Below the pieces are notes generated by a model. The model saw nothing but the letters and a program-made list of their open reading frames with translations, had not been told where the DNA came from and made no database searches. Below are positions 49,898 through 57,615 of a stretch of DNA of 64,000 bases, piece by piece. Numbering within the stretch: position 1 is the first letter of the stretch; every line of letters starts with the position of its first letter. The stretch comes from Streptomyces cellulosae (GTDB lineage Bacteria > Actinomycetota > Actinomycetes > Streptomycetales > Streptomycetaceae): assembly GCA_014655195.1 (NCBI GenBank), contig BNBH01000020.1, positions 86,020 to 150,019 on the forward strand. The letters run 5' to 3'. Made by a program: the position numbers and the translations under genes.

Positions 49898-50650
49898 GTG
49901 ATCGATCTCAACGCAGACCTCGGTGAAGGCTTCGGCCGGTGGACCCTCACCGACGACGAAGCCCTCCTTTCCGTCATCACCAGCGCCAACGTCGCCTGCG
50001 GCTTTCACGCGGGCGACCCGTCGGTGATGCGCCGCGTCTGCCACCTCGCCGCCGAGCGCGGGGTGCGGATCGGGGCGCAGGTGTCCTACCGCGACCTGGC
50101 CGGCTTCGGACGGCGCGCCATGGACGTGCCCGCCGACGAACTCGCCGCCGAACTGGCCTACCAGATCGGGGCGCTGCGAGTCTTCGCCGAGGCCGCCGGG
50201 GCCGAGGTCGCGTACGTCAAGCCGCACGGCGCGCTCTACAACCGCACCGTCCACGACGCCGAGCAGGCCGAGGCCGTCGTGGCGGGCGTGCGACTGGCCG
50301 GCGGGTCGCTGCCGGTGCTCGGTCTGCCCGGCTCGCAGCTGCTCGCCGCCGCCGAGGACGCGGGGCTCACCGCCGTTCCGGAGGCCTTCGCGGACCGGTC
50401 CTACACCGCCGAGGGCACGCTCGTGTCGCGCCGCGAGGCGAACGCGGTGGTGACCGACGAGGACACCGTGGTGCGGCGCGCGCTCGCGTTCGGCGTGGAC
50501 GGCGCGATCGAGGCCGTGGACGGCACGACCGTCACGGTGGCCGCCCGCTCGCTGTGCGTCCACGGCGACACCCCGGGCGCGGCCCGGACAGCCGCCCGGG
50601 TGCGCGAGGCACTGGAGAAGGCCGGGGTCGAGGTCGGGGCCTTCGCATGA
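49898..50650 (+). CDS. pxpA: 5-oxoprolinase subunit PxpA (LamB/YcsF family)
   Basis: 250 residues. VIDLNADLGEGFGRW, ANVACGFHAGDPSVM and VAYVKPHGALYNRTVHD are the LamB/YcsF signatures. The GTG start is 8 bases after the -10, so the message is almost leaderless. With PxpB and PxpC it hydrolyses 5-oxoproline to glutamate with ATP. pxpB overlaps its stop by 4 bases. Confidence 0.93.
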   Translation: MIDLNADLGEGFGRWTLTDDEALLSVITSANVACGFHAGDPSVMRRVCHLAAERGVRIGAQVSYRDLAGFGRRAMDVPADELAAELAYQIGALRVFAEAAGAEVAYVKPHGALYNRTVHDAEQAEAVVAGVRLAGGSLPVLGLPGSQLLAAAEDAGLTAVPEAFADRSYTAEGTLVSRREANAVVTDEDTVVRRALAFGVDGAIEAVDGTTVTVAARSLCVHGDTPGAARTAARVREALEKAGVEVGAFA

Positions 50651-51294
50651 CGGACGGCCGGATGCTGGACGTGCGCCCCGCCGGGCGCCACGCGCTGCTC
50701 GTCGAGCTGCCGGACGCCGAGCGCACCGGCGACCTCCTCGCCGAACTGCTGCGACGGCGTGCGGCGGGCACCCTGCCGCCGGTCGAGGAGATCGTGCCGG
50801 GGGCCCGGACCGTACTCCTCGACGGCGTGCGGGACCCGGGGGAGTGGGCCCGCCGGCTCGCCGAGTGGGACGTGCCGTCGCGGACCGAGGACGACGGGGG
50901 AGTCGTGGAGATCCCCGTGCGCTACGACGGACCGGACCTGGCCGACGTGGCCGCCCGGTGGGGCATCGGCCCCGGCGAGGTCGCCGCCCGGCACTCCTCG
51001 TACACGTACCGCGTCGCCTTCTGCGGCTTCGCGCCCGGGTTCGGCTACCTCACCGGACTGCCCGAGGAACTGCACGTGCCGCGCCGCGACACGCCCCGCA
51101 CCCGGGTCCCGGCCGGGGCGCTGGCGCTCGCGGGCCCCTACACCGCCGTGTACCCGCGCGCCACCCCCGGCGGCTGGCAGCTGATCGGCACCATGCCGGA
51201 CCCGGCCCCGCTGTGGGACCTGACACGGGAGCAGCCGGCGCTGCTCACACCGGGAACGCGCGTGCGCTTCGTCCCCCAGGGCGGTGCGGCATGA
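50647..51294 (+). CDS. pxpB: 5-oxoprolinase subunit PxpB (allophanate hydrolase subunit 1 family)
   Basis: 215 residues. YTYRVAFCGFAPGFGYLTGLPEELHVPRRDTPRTRVPAGALALAGPYTAVYP is the KipI/AHS1 core. The start overlaps pxpA (ATGA), and pxpC overlaps its stop. Together with PxpC it forms the ATP-dependent lactam-opening part of the enzyme. Confidence 0.93.
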   Translation: MTDGRMLDVRPAGRHALLVELPDAERTGDLLAELLRRRAAGTLPPVEEIVPGARTVLLDGVRDPGEWARRLAEWDVPSRTEDDGGVVEIPVRYDGPDLADVAARWGIGPGEVAARHSSYTYRVAFCGFAPGFGYLTGLPEELHVPRRDTPRTRVPAGALALAGPYTAVYPRATPGGWQLIGTMPDPAPLWDLTREQPALLTPGTRVRFVPQGGAA

Positions 51295-52148
51295 CCCCCA
51301 AGCTCACCGTCGTACGCTCCGGCGCCCTGACCACCGTGCAGGACGCCGGCCGGCGCGGCCACGCCCACCTGGGAGTCCCGCGCTCCGGCGCCCTGGACGC
51401 GCCCGCGATGCGGCTCGCCAACCGCCTGCTCGGCAACGCGCCCGACGCGGCCGTCCTGGAGACCACCCTGACCGGCTGCGCCGTGCGGCCCGACCGCGCC
51501 GTCACCGTCGTGGTCGGCGGTGCGCCCTGCCCGGTGACGGTCGACGGCCGGCCCGTGCCGTGGGGAGCGCCGGTGCGGGTGCCCGCGGGCGCGGTCCTGG
51601 ACGCGGGCGGGGTGACCGCGGGCGTGCGCTCGTACGTGGCCGTCGCCGGCGGCGTCGCGGCCGAACCGGTCCTCGGCAGCCGCTCGACGGACCTCCTCTC
51701 CGGGCTCGGCCCGTCGCCCCTGCGCGACGGCGACGTGCTCCGGGTGGGCGACTCCGGCCGGGAGCCGGCCCTCCCCGGCGTGGCGCCCTGGCCGGCGCCG
51801 CCCGCCGAACTCACCCTGCCGGTGCGGCTCGGCCCCCGCGCCGACTGGTTCACCCCCGCCGCGCTGCGCACCCTCACCTCGGCGACGTACCGCGTGTCCC
51901 CGCACAGCAACCGCATCGGCCTGCGCACCGAAGGGCCGCCGCTGGAGCGCGCGTCGACGGGCGAGCTGCCCAGTGAGGGCATGGTGCTCGGCGCGGTGCA
52001 GGTGCCGCCGGACGGGCGCCCGGTGGTGTTCCTGCACGACCACCCGACGACGGGCGGCTACCCGGTGATCGGGGTCGTCGCGGAATCCGCGCTGGCGGCG
52101 GCGGCCCAGGCGGTCGTGGGCACGCCGGTGCGCTTCGTACCGGGGTGA
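51291..52148 (+). CDS. pxpC: 5-oxoprolinase subunit PxpC (allophanate hydrolase subunit 2 family)
   Basis: 285 residues, KipA/AHS2 family. LTVVRSGALTTVQDAGRRGHAHLGVPRSGALDAPAMRLANRLLGN at the N-terminus, YVAVAGGVAAEPVLGSRSTDLLSGLG in the centre and VFLHDHPTTGGYPVIGVVAES near the end are typical. ATG overlap (ATGA) with pxpB. It completes a three-subunit 5-oxoprolinase. No other gene follows on this strand until the YeeE leader. Confidence 0.93.
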   Translation: MTPKLTVVRSGALTTVQDAGRRGHAHLGVPRSGALDAPAMRLANRLLGNAPDAAVLETTLTGCAVRPDRAVTVVVGGAPCPVTVDGRPVPWGAPVRVPAGAVLDAGGVTAGVRSYVAVAGGVAAEPVLGSRSTDLLSGLGPSPLRDGDVLRVGDSGREPALPGVAPWPAPPAELTLPVRLGPRADWFTPAALRTLTSATYRVSPHSNRIGLRTEGPPLERASTGELPSEGMVLGAVQVPPDGRPVVFLHDHPTTGGYPVIGVVAESALAAAAQAVVGTPVRFVPG

Positions 52149-52227
52149 TCGTCAGCCGGCGGTCAGCTCACCCCCCCCGGGAGCTCGAGCGGCGGATGTG
52201 TGGCACATGCAACGTTCACATGCTGAG

Positions 52228-52262
52228 ATCCGGTTCTGACGTGTTGAAATCGGATCATATTC
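52228..52262 (+). promoter_or_regulatory. Candidate promoter of the sulfur-transporter leader
   Basis: Upstream of the leader ATG, GATCCGGTT and AAATCGGATC form an imperfect inverted repeat (about 52228-52256). TTCTGA / CATATT (16 bp apart) is a weak promoter guess just before it. Only the inverted repeat is clear. Confidence 0.3.
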
Positions 52263-52269
52263 TGGAGCC

Positions 52270-52353
52270 ATGTCCGCACCCGCCCGCCTGCTCTGCCTCG
52301 CCCTGATGGCGAACTCGGCGTGGTGCGTCGACGACGGCCTCTGTCGCCGCTGA
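52270..52353 (+). CDS. Putative Cys-rich leader peptide of the YeeE/YedE transporter (27 aa)
   Basis: Short ORF: MSAPARLLCLALMANS then AWCVDDGLCRR. It has Cys at three positions and GGAG five bases before the ATG. It differs from the RRHVDL leaders, but the short length, the Cys codons near its end and the position before a sulfur-transporter gene suggest the same cysteine-sensing idea. Downstream, an ACCGGCCGGT palindrome (52359-52368) and a 7-bp hairpin (52381-52387 / 52398-52404) follow before the transporter. Possibly an attenuator. Confidence 0.55.
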   Translation: MSAPARLLCLALMANSAWCVDDGLCRR

Positions 52354-52468
52354 GCCGTACCGGCCGGTTCCCCCTGCCGCACGCCGCCGCCCGGGCCGCG
52401 GCGTCGCCCGACCCGGCCTCCCGCACGTGTCGTGCCCCACCCCGACCCGTACCTCTCGGAGTCCACCT

Positions 52469-53746
52469 GTGACCATCGCCCCGTCCCCCCAGGCGGCGAA
52501 GAGCGCCGCACTGCTGTCCCCGTCACCCACCTCCGTCCCACGGCCGCCGGCGCCCCCCGCGCCGCCGGTGCGCCGCGGCCCGCTCGTGGTGTCCGGGCTG
52601 CTCGGCGCGGCACTGACCGCCTATGTGTGGTCCGCCCACGGGGCCAAGCCCGGCGTCCTGCTGCTGCTCGGCCTCGGCCTCGGCGTCGCCCTGTTCCACT
52701 CCCGCTTCGGCTTCACCTCCGCCTGGCGGCAGCTGATCGCCGTCGGCAACGGCGCGGGACTGCGGGCCCACGCCCTGCTGCTGGGCACCACGGCGACGCT
52801 GTTCGCCCTGATCATCGGCACGGGCACCGGACTGTTCGGCTCCGTGCCGGCGCCCTCGGCCGGACCTCTGGGCGCGGGACTGCTCATCGGCTCGTTCGTC
52901 TTCGCCGTCGGCATGCAACTCGGCGGCGCCTGCGCCTCCGGCACCCTCTTCGCGGTCGGCTCGGGACAGACGTCGATCCTGCTCACCCTCGGCGGCTTCA
53001 TCGGCGGTGCGACGCTGGCCGCCTGGCAGTTCGACCTGTGGAAGGACCTGCCCGCGCTGGAGCCGGTCGTCATGGCCGACCACATCGGCTGGTTCGGCTC
53101 GTGGGCGGTGACGATCCTCGCGCTCGCCGCCGTCGTCGTCATCACCCGTCGTGTCCAGGCCCGACGCAACCCGCCGCCCCTCGGTGCCGTGCCCTCCGCG
53201 CGCGGCGTGGCCCGCGTGCTGCGCGGTTCCTGGCCGCTGGCCGTCGGCGCGCTGGCGCTGGCCGCGCTGGGCGCGGGCGTGCTGCTCGTCTCCGGCGGCG
53301 CGTGGGGCATCACCAGCGCCTTCAGCCTCTGGGGATCGGAGCTGGTGGAAGCGCTCGGCGGTCACCCCGAGCAGTGGACCTGGTGGCAGAAGCCCGGGAA
53401 CAAGGAGATGCTCGCCGGGTCGGTCCTCGCGGACAGGACCAGCCTCACCGACATCGGCATCATGATCGGCGCGGCGGTCGCCGCGGCGCTCGGCGGCACG
53501 TGGGCGCTGCACCGCGGCGTGGCGTGGCGCACGGCGGTCGCCGCGGTGCTGGGCGGAGTCCTGATGGGCATCGGCGCCCGCCTGGCCGGCGGCTGCAACA
53601 TCGGCGCGTACCTCGCGGGCATCGCCTCCGGCAGTCTCCACGGCTGGGTCTGGGGCGCCACGGCCCTCCTGGGCACCTGGGCCGGCCTGAAGCTGCGACC
53701 GCTGTTCGGCCTGGGGAACCCCAAGCCGGGGGACGGGGTGTGCTGA
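52469..53746 (+). CDS. YeeE/YedE-family transporter (thiosulfate / sulfur-compound transporter)
   Basis: 425 residues with about 9 TM helices. The conserved Cys-Gly segments FAVGMQLGGACASGTLFAVGSGQ and ARLAGGCNIGAYLAGIASGSLHGW carry the cysteines used for thiosulfate relay in YeeE. GVALFHSRFGFTSAWRQL is another family mark. It imports thiosulfate or a similar sulfur anion. The GTG start (52469) has GGAG 8-11 bases upstream. A short leader peptide stands 115 bp before it. It fits the sulfur theme of the metY/ssu end of the window. Confidence 0.85.
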   Translation: MTIAPSPQAAKSAALLSPSPTSVPRPPAPPAPPVRRGPLVVSGLLGAALTAYVWSAHGAKPGVLLLLGLGLGVALFHSRFGFTSAWRQLIAVGNGAGLRAHALLLGTTATLFALIIGTGTGLFGSVPAPSAGPLGAGLLIGSFVFAVGMQLGGACASGTLFAVGSGQTSILLTLGGFIGGATLAAWQFDLWKDLPALEPVVMADHIGWFGSWAVTILALAAVVVITRRVQARRNPPPLGAVPSARGVARVLRGSWPLAVGALALAALGAGVLLVSGGAWGITSAFSLWGSELVEALGGHPEQWTWWQKPGNKEMLAGSVLADRTSLTDIGIMIGAAVAAALGGTWALHRGVAWRTAVAAVLGGVLMGIGARLAGGCNIGAYLAGIASGSLHGWVWGATALLGTWAGLKLRPLFGLGNPKPGDGVC

Positions 53747-53982
53747 GGGGCGGCCGCCGCGACGCTCTTCCTCCTTGCACTGCCGCAGTCGCTCGCTCTC
53801 GTGCGGGGGCCCCGGCCGCACTGTCCGCAGGCGGGACGGCAGCCACGGCGAGGGGGCCGGGGCACTGCCGTAGGCGGCCGTCCCCCTCCGGCCGAAGGAG
53901 CAGGGAGGCGGGCGAGGTGCCGGCCACCCACCGATGCGGTCAGAGGCCCCGCTCCGTGGGGGCGAGCGGGGCCCCTCTTCGG
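53747..53982. other. Intergenic GC-rich region after the transporter
   Basis: No gene. GC-rich DNA with weak inverted repeats (around 53800-53900, CGGGGGCCCCGG and GGGGGCCGGGGC). It leads into a tandem repeat array before the M20 gene. Confidence 0.5.
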
Positions 53983-54132
53983 CCCCCGTCAGATGCGGCG
54001 GGGGCCGGTTGTCACCGCGTCCCCCGTCAGATGCGGCGGGGTCGGTCGTTATCGCGTCCCCCGTCAGATGCGGCGGGGGCCGGTCGTTACCGCGTCCCCC
54101 GTCAGATGCGGCGGGGGCCGGTCGTTACCGCG
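53983..54132. repeat. Tandem array of four ~38-bp units
   Basis: Four head-to-tail units with GTCAGATGCGG at 53988, 54026, 54063 and 54101 (periods 38, 37, 38). Each unit runs CCCCCGTCAGATGCGG then CGGGGGCCGGTCGTTACCGCGT, and can fold CCCCCG with CGGGGG. The last copy extends over the stop codon of the leftward M20 gene. It is an array of potential small hairpins between convergent genes, perhaps a terminator cluster or REP-like element. Confidence 0.75.
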
Positions 54133-55288
54133 TCACGGTCAGCGCGTGGAGCAGTGCGGCGGCCAGCGCCGTGCGTTCGGTCATCCCCCCGAGGCTGATG
54201 TGCTCGCCCCGGGCGTGCGCCCCGTCGCCCACGGCGCCGAAGCCGTCGAGCACCGGCACACCGAGCGCGGCGACGAAATTGCCGTCGCTGGCCCCGCCGA
54301 CCTCACACTCCGCGAGATCGACACCGATGTCCGCCGCCAGGCCACGGGCCAGCGCGAACAGCTTTGCCGTGCCCTCGGAGCGCTCCATGACAGGCCGGTT
54401 CCACTCGCCGCTGACGGTGACGGTCGCCCGGGGGTCCGCGGGCGCCACGGCGGCGAGTGCCGCGTCGATCCGGTCGGCCTCGGCCCGGGTACGCACCCGG
54501 ACGTCCAGGTGCCCGACCGCCGAGCCCGCCGTGACATTGGTCCGCGTCCCGCCGGTCACGACACCGACGTTGACCGTGGTGCCGGCCTCATGGTCGGTCA
54601 GACCGTGCAGCGTCAGGACGATACGGGCCAGCTCGTCGACGGCGCTGACCCCGCGCCCCGGGTCGAGGCCCGCGTGGGCCTCGACGCCGGTGACGTCGAC
54701 GCGGAAGATGCCGACGCCCTTGCGCGCGGTCTTCAGCGCGCCCGCCGCGCTCGCCTCGAAGACCAGGGCGGCCCCGGCTCCCTCGGCCGCCGCCTCGATG
54801 ACCGGCCGGGAGACCGGGCTGCCGATCTCCTCGTCCCCGTTGAGAACCAGCCGGATCGGCGGCCTGGACAGGCCCGCCTCGGCGAGGACGCGCAGCGCCC
54901 ACACCGCCTGCACCAGGCCGGCCTTCATGTCGAAGACGCCGGGACCGGTGGCCCGGTCGCCGTCGACGCCGAACGGCCAGCCAACGAGCGTGCCCTTGGG
55001 CCACACGGTGTCGTAGTGGGCCAGGACGAGCACGGGCGCGGTGCCCTCGCCCGGGTAGTCGTACACCCGTACGTCGCCGTACTCGCCCCCGCCGGTGGTG
55101 CCGACCGCGGCGGGTTCCCCGAGCCGTTCGCGCAGCCAGGCGTCGATACGGGCCAGTCCGGCCTCCAGGAGGGGCCTGTCGTCGCTCGGCGTCTCCAGCT
55201 CCACGTAGTGGGCCAGGTCCTCCAGCATCTCGTCGTGGTGCTTCGCCACCCGCTCCAGCAGGGCGGCGGTGTCCGTGTGGGGCGCCAT
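54125..55288 (-). CDS. M20-family metallopeptidase (aminoacylase / desuccinylase / carboxypeptidase-type)
   Basis: 387 residues. LVLAHYDTVWPKG (metal His and Asp), GPGVFDMKAGLVQAVWAL (bridging Asp), LNGDEEIGSPVSRPVIEAA (catalytic Glu pair) and HARGEHISLGGM are the M20 motifs. GIFRVDVTGVEAHAGLDPGRGVSAVDEL is the dimerisation-domain turn. The substrate is unproven; in this neighbourhood it could remove N-succinyl or N-acyl groups from L-amino acids. A start at ATG 55288 with GGAGAGAG before it is preferred; ATG 55321 in an ATGA overlap with the MFS stop is also possible. Confidence 0.85.
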   Translation of the reverse strand: MAPHTDTAALLERVAKHHDEMLEDLAHYVELETPSDDRPLLEAGLARIDAWLRERLGEPAAVGTTGGGEYGDVRVYDYPGEGTAPVLVLAHYDTVWPKGTLVGWPFGVDGDRATGPGVFDMKAGLVQAVWALRVLAEAGLSRPPIRLVLNGDEEIGSPVSRPVIEAAAEGAGAALVFEASAAGALKTARKGVGIFRVDVTGVEAHAGLDPGRGVSAVDELARIVLTLHGLTDHEAGTTVNVGVVTGGTRTNVTAGSAVGHLDVRVRTRAEADRIDAALAAVAPADPRATVTVSGEWNRPVMERSEGTAKLFALARGLAADIGVDLAECEVGGASDGNFVAALGVPVLDGFGAVGDGAHARGEHISLGGMTERTALAAALLHALTVTR

Positions 55289-55317
55289 GGCTGTCTCTCT
55301 CCGATCGCGGCCAGGGA

Positions 55318-56631
55318 TCATGCGATCTGCCGGTCCTTGGTCTCCGGCATCGTGCTGTAGACGGCTGCGCCGATGAGGGCGGCCGCCGCCACGTAGACCC
55401 AGACCAGGTCAGCGTGGCCGTTGGTGCTCATCCAGGTGGTCACGTACGGGGCCGTGCCGCCGAACAGGGCGACGGACAGGGCGTACGGCAGACCGATGCC
55501 GGTGGTGCGGACCTCCGGCGGGAACTGCTCCGCCATGACGACCGCGCAGTTGGCCGAGTAACCGATCATCAGTACCAGGCCGATGACCTCGATGACGAGC
55601 AGCCCCCAGAAGCTGTCGGCCAGGAAGTGGAAGGCGGGCCAGGCGAAGAGGAGGAAGCCGACGGCGAACGCGGTCATGGTCGGCTTGCGGCCGATCCGGT
55701 CGGACAGCAGCCCGCCGAACGGCAGCAGGACGAGGAAGACGGCCATCGCCACGGTGTTGGCGAGCAGCGCCTGGTTGAGCGGGATGCCGGTGGTCATGTG
55801 GGCGTAGGACGGCAGGTAGCTGACCCACACGTAGTAGACGAGGGTGCCGGCGACGGTGATACCGGCGACCCGGAGAGCGGCTCCCGGGTGGTCGCGGACC
55901 ATCGCCACCACCGGGTTCACGCGCTGCCGTCGCCCGGCCCCGGAGCGGATGAACGACTCGGTCTCGGGCACCGAGTGCCGCAGCCACAGCCCGACGAGAC
56001 CGAGTGCGGCGCCGATGGCGAACGCCAGACGCCAGCCCCAGCTGTGCAGGGCGCCGTCGTCGAGGGTGGAGGTCAGCACGGTGCCGAGGAACGAGGCGAT
56101 CAGCGCGCCCGCGCCCACCGAGACCTGCTGCCAGGACCCGGCGAATGCGCGCCGTCCCTTGGCGGCGGACTCCACCAGGAAGGCGGAGGACGAACCGAAC
56201 TCGCCGCCGGCGGAGAAGCCCTGGACCAGCCGGGCGAGGACCAGCAGGAGCGGGGCGGCGACGCCGATGGCCGAATAGGTCGGACAGACCGCGATCACGA
56301 GGGAGGACCCGGCCATCAGGGCGATGGTGAGGGTCATGCCCTTCTTACGGCCGTGGCGGTCGCTGTACGCGCCGAGCACGGCACCGCCGATCGGGCGCAT
56401 GACGAAACCGACGGCGAAGACGGCGAGGGTGGCGAGCAGGGCCGCCGACCCGTTGTCCGGAGGGAAGAACCGGTCGGCGAAGATCGGCGCGAACGTCGCG
56501 TAGACGGCCCAGTCGACCCACTCGACGGTGTTGCCGACGGCGCCGGCCACGATCGCCTTGCGCTGCGAGCGGCTGAGCCTGTGGTCGTCCTGCCGGGGTG
56601 GGCCGCCGGGTCTGCTGTCGGTGACGGTCAT
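55318..56631 (-). CDS. MHS-type MFS transporter (metabolite:H+ symporter)
   Basis: 437 residues, 12 TM helices. GAVGNTVEWVDWAVYATFAPIFADRFFP (TM1 start), GAVLGAYSDRHGRKKGMTLTIALMAGSSLVIAV (motif A), FSAGGEFGSSSAFLVESAAKGRRAFAGSWQQVSVGAGALI are hallmarks of the MHS group (ProP/ShiA/KgtP-type). Likely cargo is an amino acid or N-acyl amino acid, given the neighbours. ATGA overlaps link it to the deacetylase before it and, for one start choice, the M20 gene after it. Confidence 0.87.
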   Translation of the reverse strand: MTVTDSRPGGPPRQDDHRLSRSQRKAIVAGAVGNTVEWVDWAVYATFAPIFADRFFPPDNGSAALLATLAVFAVGFVMRPIGGAVLGAYSDRHGRKKGMTLTIALMAGSSLVIAVCPTYSAIGVAAPLLLVLARLVQGFSAGGEFGSSSAFLVESAAKGRRAFAGSWQQVSVGAGALIASFLGTVLTSTLDDGALHSWGWRLAFAIGAALGLVGLWLRHSVPETESFIRSGAGRRQRVNPVVAMVRDHPGAALRVAGITVAGTLVYYVWVSYLPSYAHMTTGIPLNQALLANTVAMAVFLVLLPFGGLLSDRIGRKPTMTAFAVGFLLFAWPAFHFLADSFWGLLVIEVIGLVLMIGYSANCAVVMAEQFPPEVRTTGIGLPYALSVALFGGTAPYVTTWMSTNGHADLVWVYVAAAALIGAAVYSTMPETKDRQIA

Positions 56632-57551
56632 GGGGTCTTCTCCTGCGGTGCGGTGCCGGCCGCCTGGTCCAGGACGTACTCGGCGATCTGTGCGTGGGTG
56701 GCGTACCAGACGTCGGAGCGCGCGGAGATGTGCTCCAGCAGCTCGGACAGGATCGCCATGCGCGAGCGGTGGCCGATGATGTGCGGATGCATGGTGAGCT
56801 GGAACAGGCCGCCTTCGGCGTACGCCTGGTCGAACTCGTCCTTCCAGATGGACAGCACCCCGCGCGGTGGCGTGTACGGCCTCAGGGAGCCGAAGCGCTC
56901 CATCATGAAGTACGGGGCGTCGTCGCGGATCCACTCCACGGGGATCTCGACCACGCCGGTGGGCTCACCGCCGGCGAGCAGTTCGTAGGGCTCGTCGTCC
57001 GCCATCAGCGACGAGTCGTACACCAGTCCCAACTCCCGCGTGATCGCCAGGGTGTGCGGGGAGAAGTCCCAGGAGGGCGTGCGGATGCCCACCGGCCGGG
57101 CGCCGGTGAGCCGCTCGAGGGTGTCGGCGGCGCGCAGGGTGAGTTCCCGTTCGGCTTCGGCGGGGATCTGGGTGTTGCGCTCGTGGATCCAGCCGTGCAG
57201 GGCGACCTCGTGGCCGTGCTCCACGTAGGAGGCGGCCTCGCCCTCGTGCAGCAGCGCGGAGACGGCGGGGACGAAGAAGGACGCGGGCGCCCGGTGCCGC
57301 TGGAGCAGCCGCAGGATGCGCGGGACGCCGACGCGTGCGCCGTACTCGCCCTGGGCGAGCTTGCCCGGCAGCGTCTCGGCATCACGCAGCGGAATGGTCT
57401 CGTGGTCGGAGTCGAAGGACAGCGCCACGGCCACCCGGGCGCCGCCCGGCCATGTGCTCGGGCTCAGCGAGCGGCCGGCGCGGACCCGGTCCACGTGACC
57501 GCGCCAGGTCGGCTCGTCCCACTGCCAGGGCGGGGGAGTCTGTTCGGGCAT
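56628..57551 (-). CDS. Polysaccharide-deacetylase-family (PuuE-like) hydrolase
   Basis: 307 residues, NodB-like fold. VALSFDSDHE holds the metal Asp pair, and EVALHGWIHERN the two metal His. GIRTPSWDFSPHTLAI and GGLFQLTMHPHIIGHRSRM are the usual catalytic and final motifs. The N-terminal domain and GEYGARVGVPRILRLLQRHRAPASFFVPA resemble PuuE/allantoinase-like and peptidoglycan-type deacetylases. It may remove an N-acyl group from a small molecule rather than a polymer, since no signal peptide is seen. It lies between the deacylase gene and the MFS gene. Confidence 0.85.
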   Translation of the reverse strand: MPEQTPPPWQWDEPTWRGHVDRVRAGRSLSPSTWPGGARVAVALSFDSDHETIPLRDAETLPGKLAQGEYGARVGVPRILRLLQRHRAPASFFVPAVSALLHEGEAASYVEHGHEVALHGWIHERNTQIPAEAERELTLRAADTLERLTGARPVGIRTPSWDFSPHTLAITRELGLVYDSSLMADDEPYELLAGGEPTGVVEIPVEWIRDDAPYFMMERFGSLRPYTPPRGVLSIWKDEFDQAYAEGGLFQLTMHPHIIGHRSRMAILSELLEHISARSDVWYATHAQIAEYVLDQAAGTAPQEKTP

Positions 57552-57615
57552 GACGTACCTTCCGGACGTTCGGTGCTTGAGTCGGAGGGAGGGGGGATCG
57601 CGGATCGAGGCCGGG

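Noticed and set aside
53983..54132. CRISPR-like direct repeats
   Set aside because: The units are contiguous without variable spacers, and no cas gene lies nearby.
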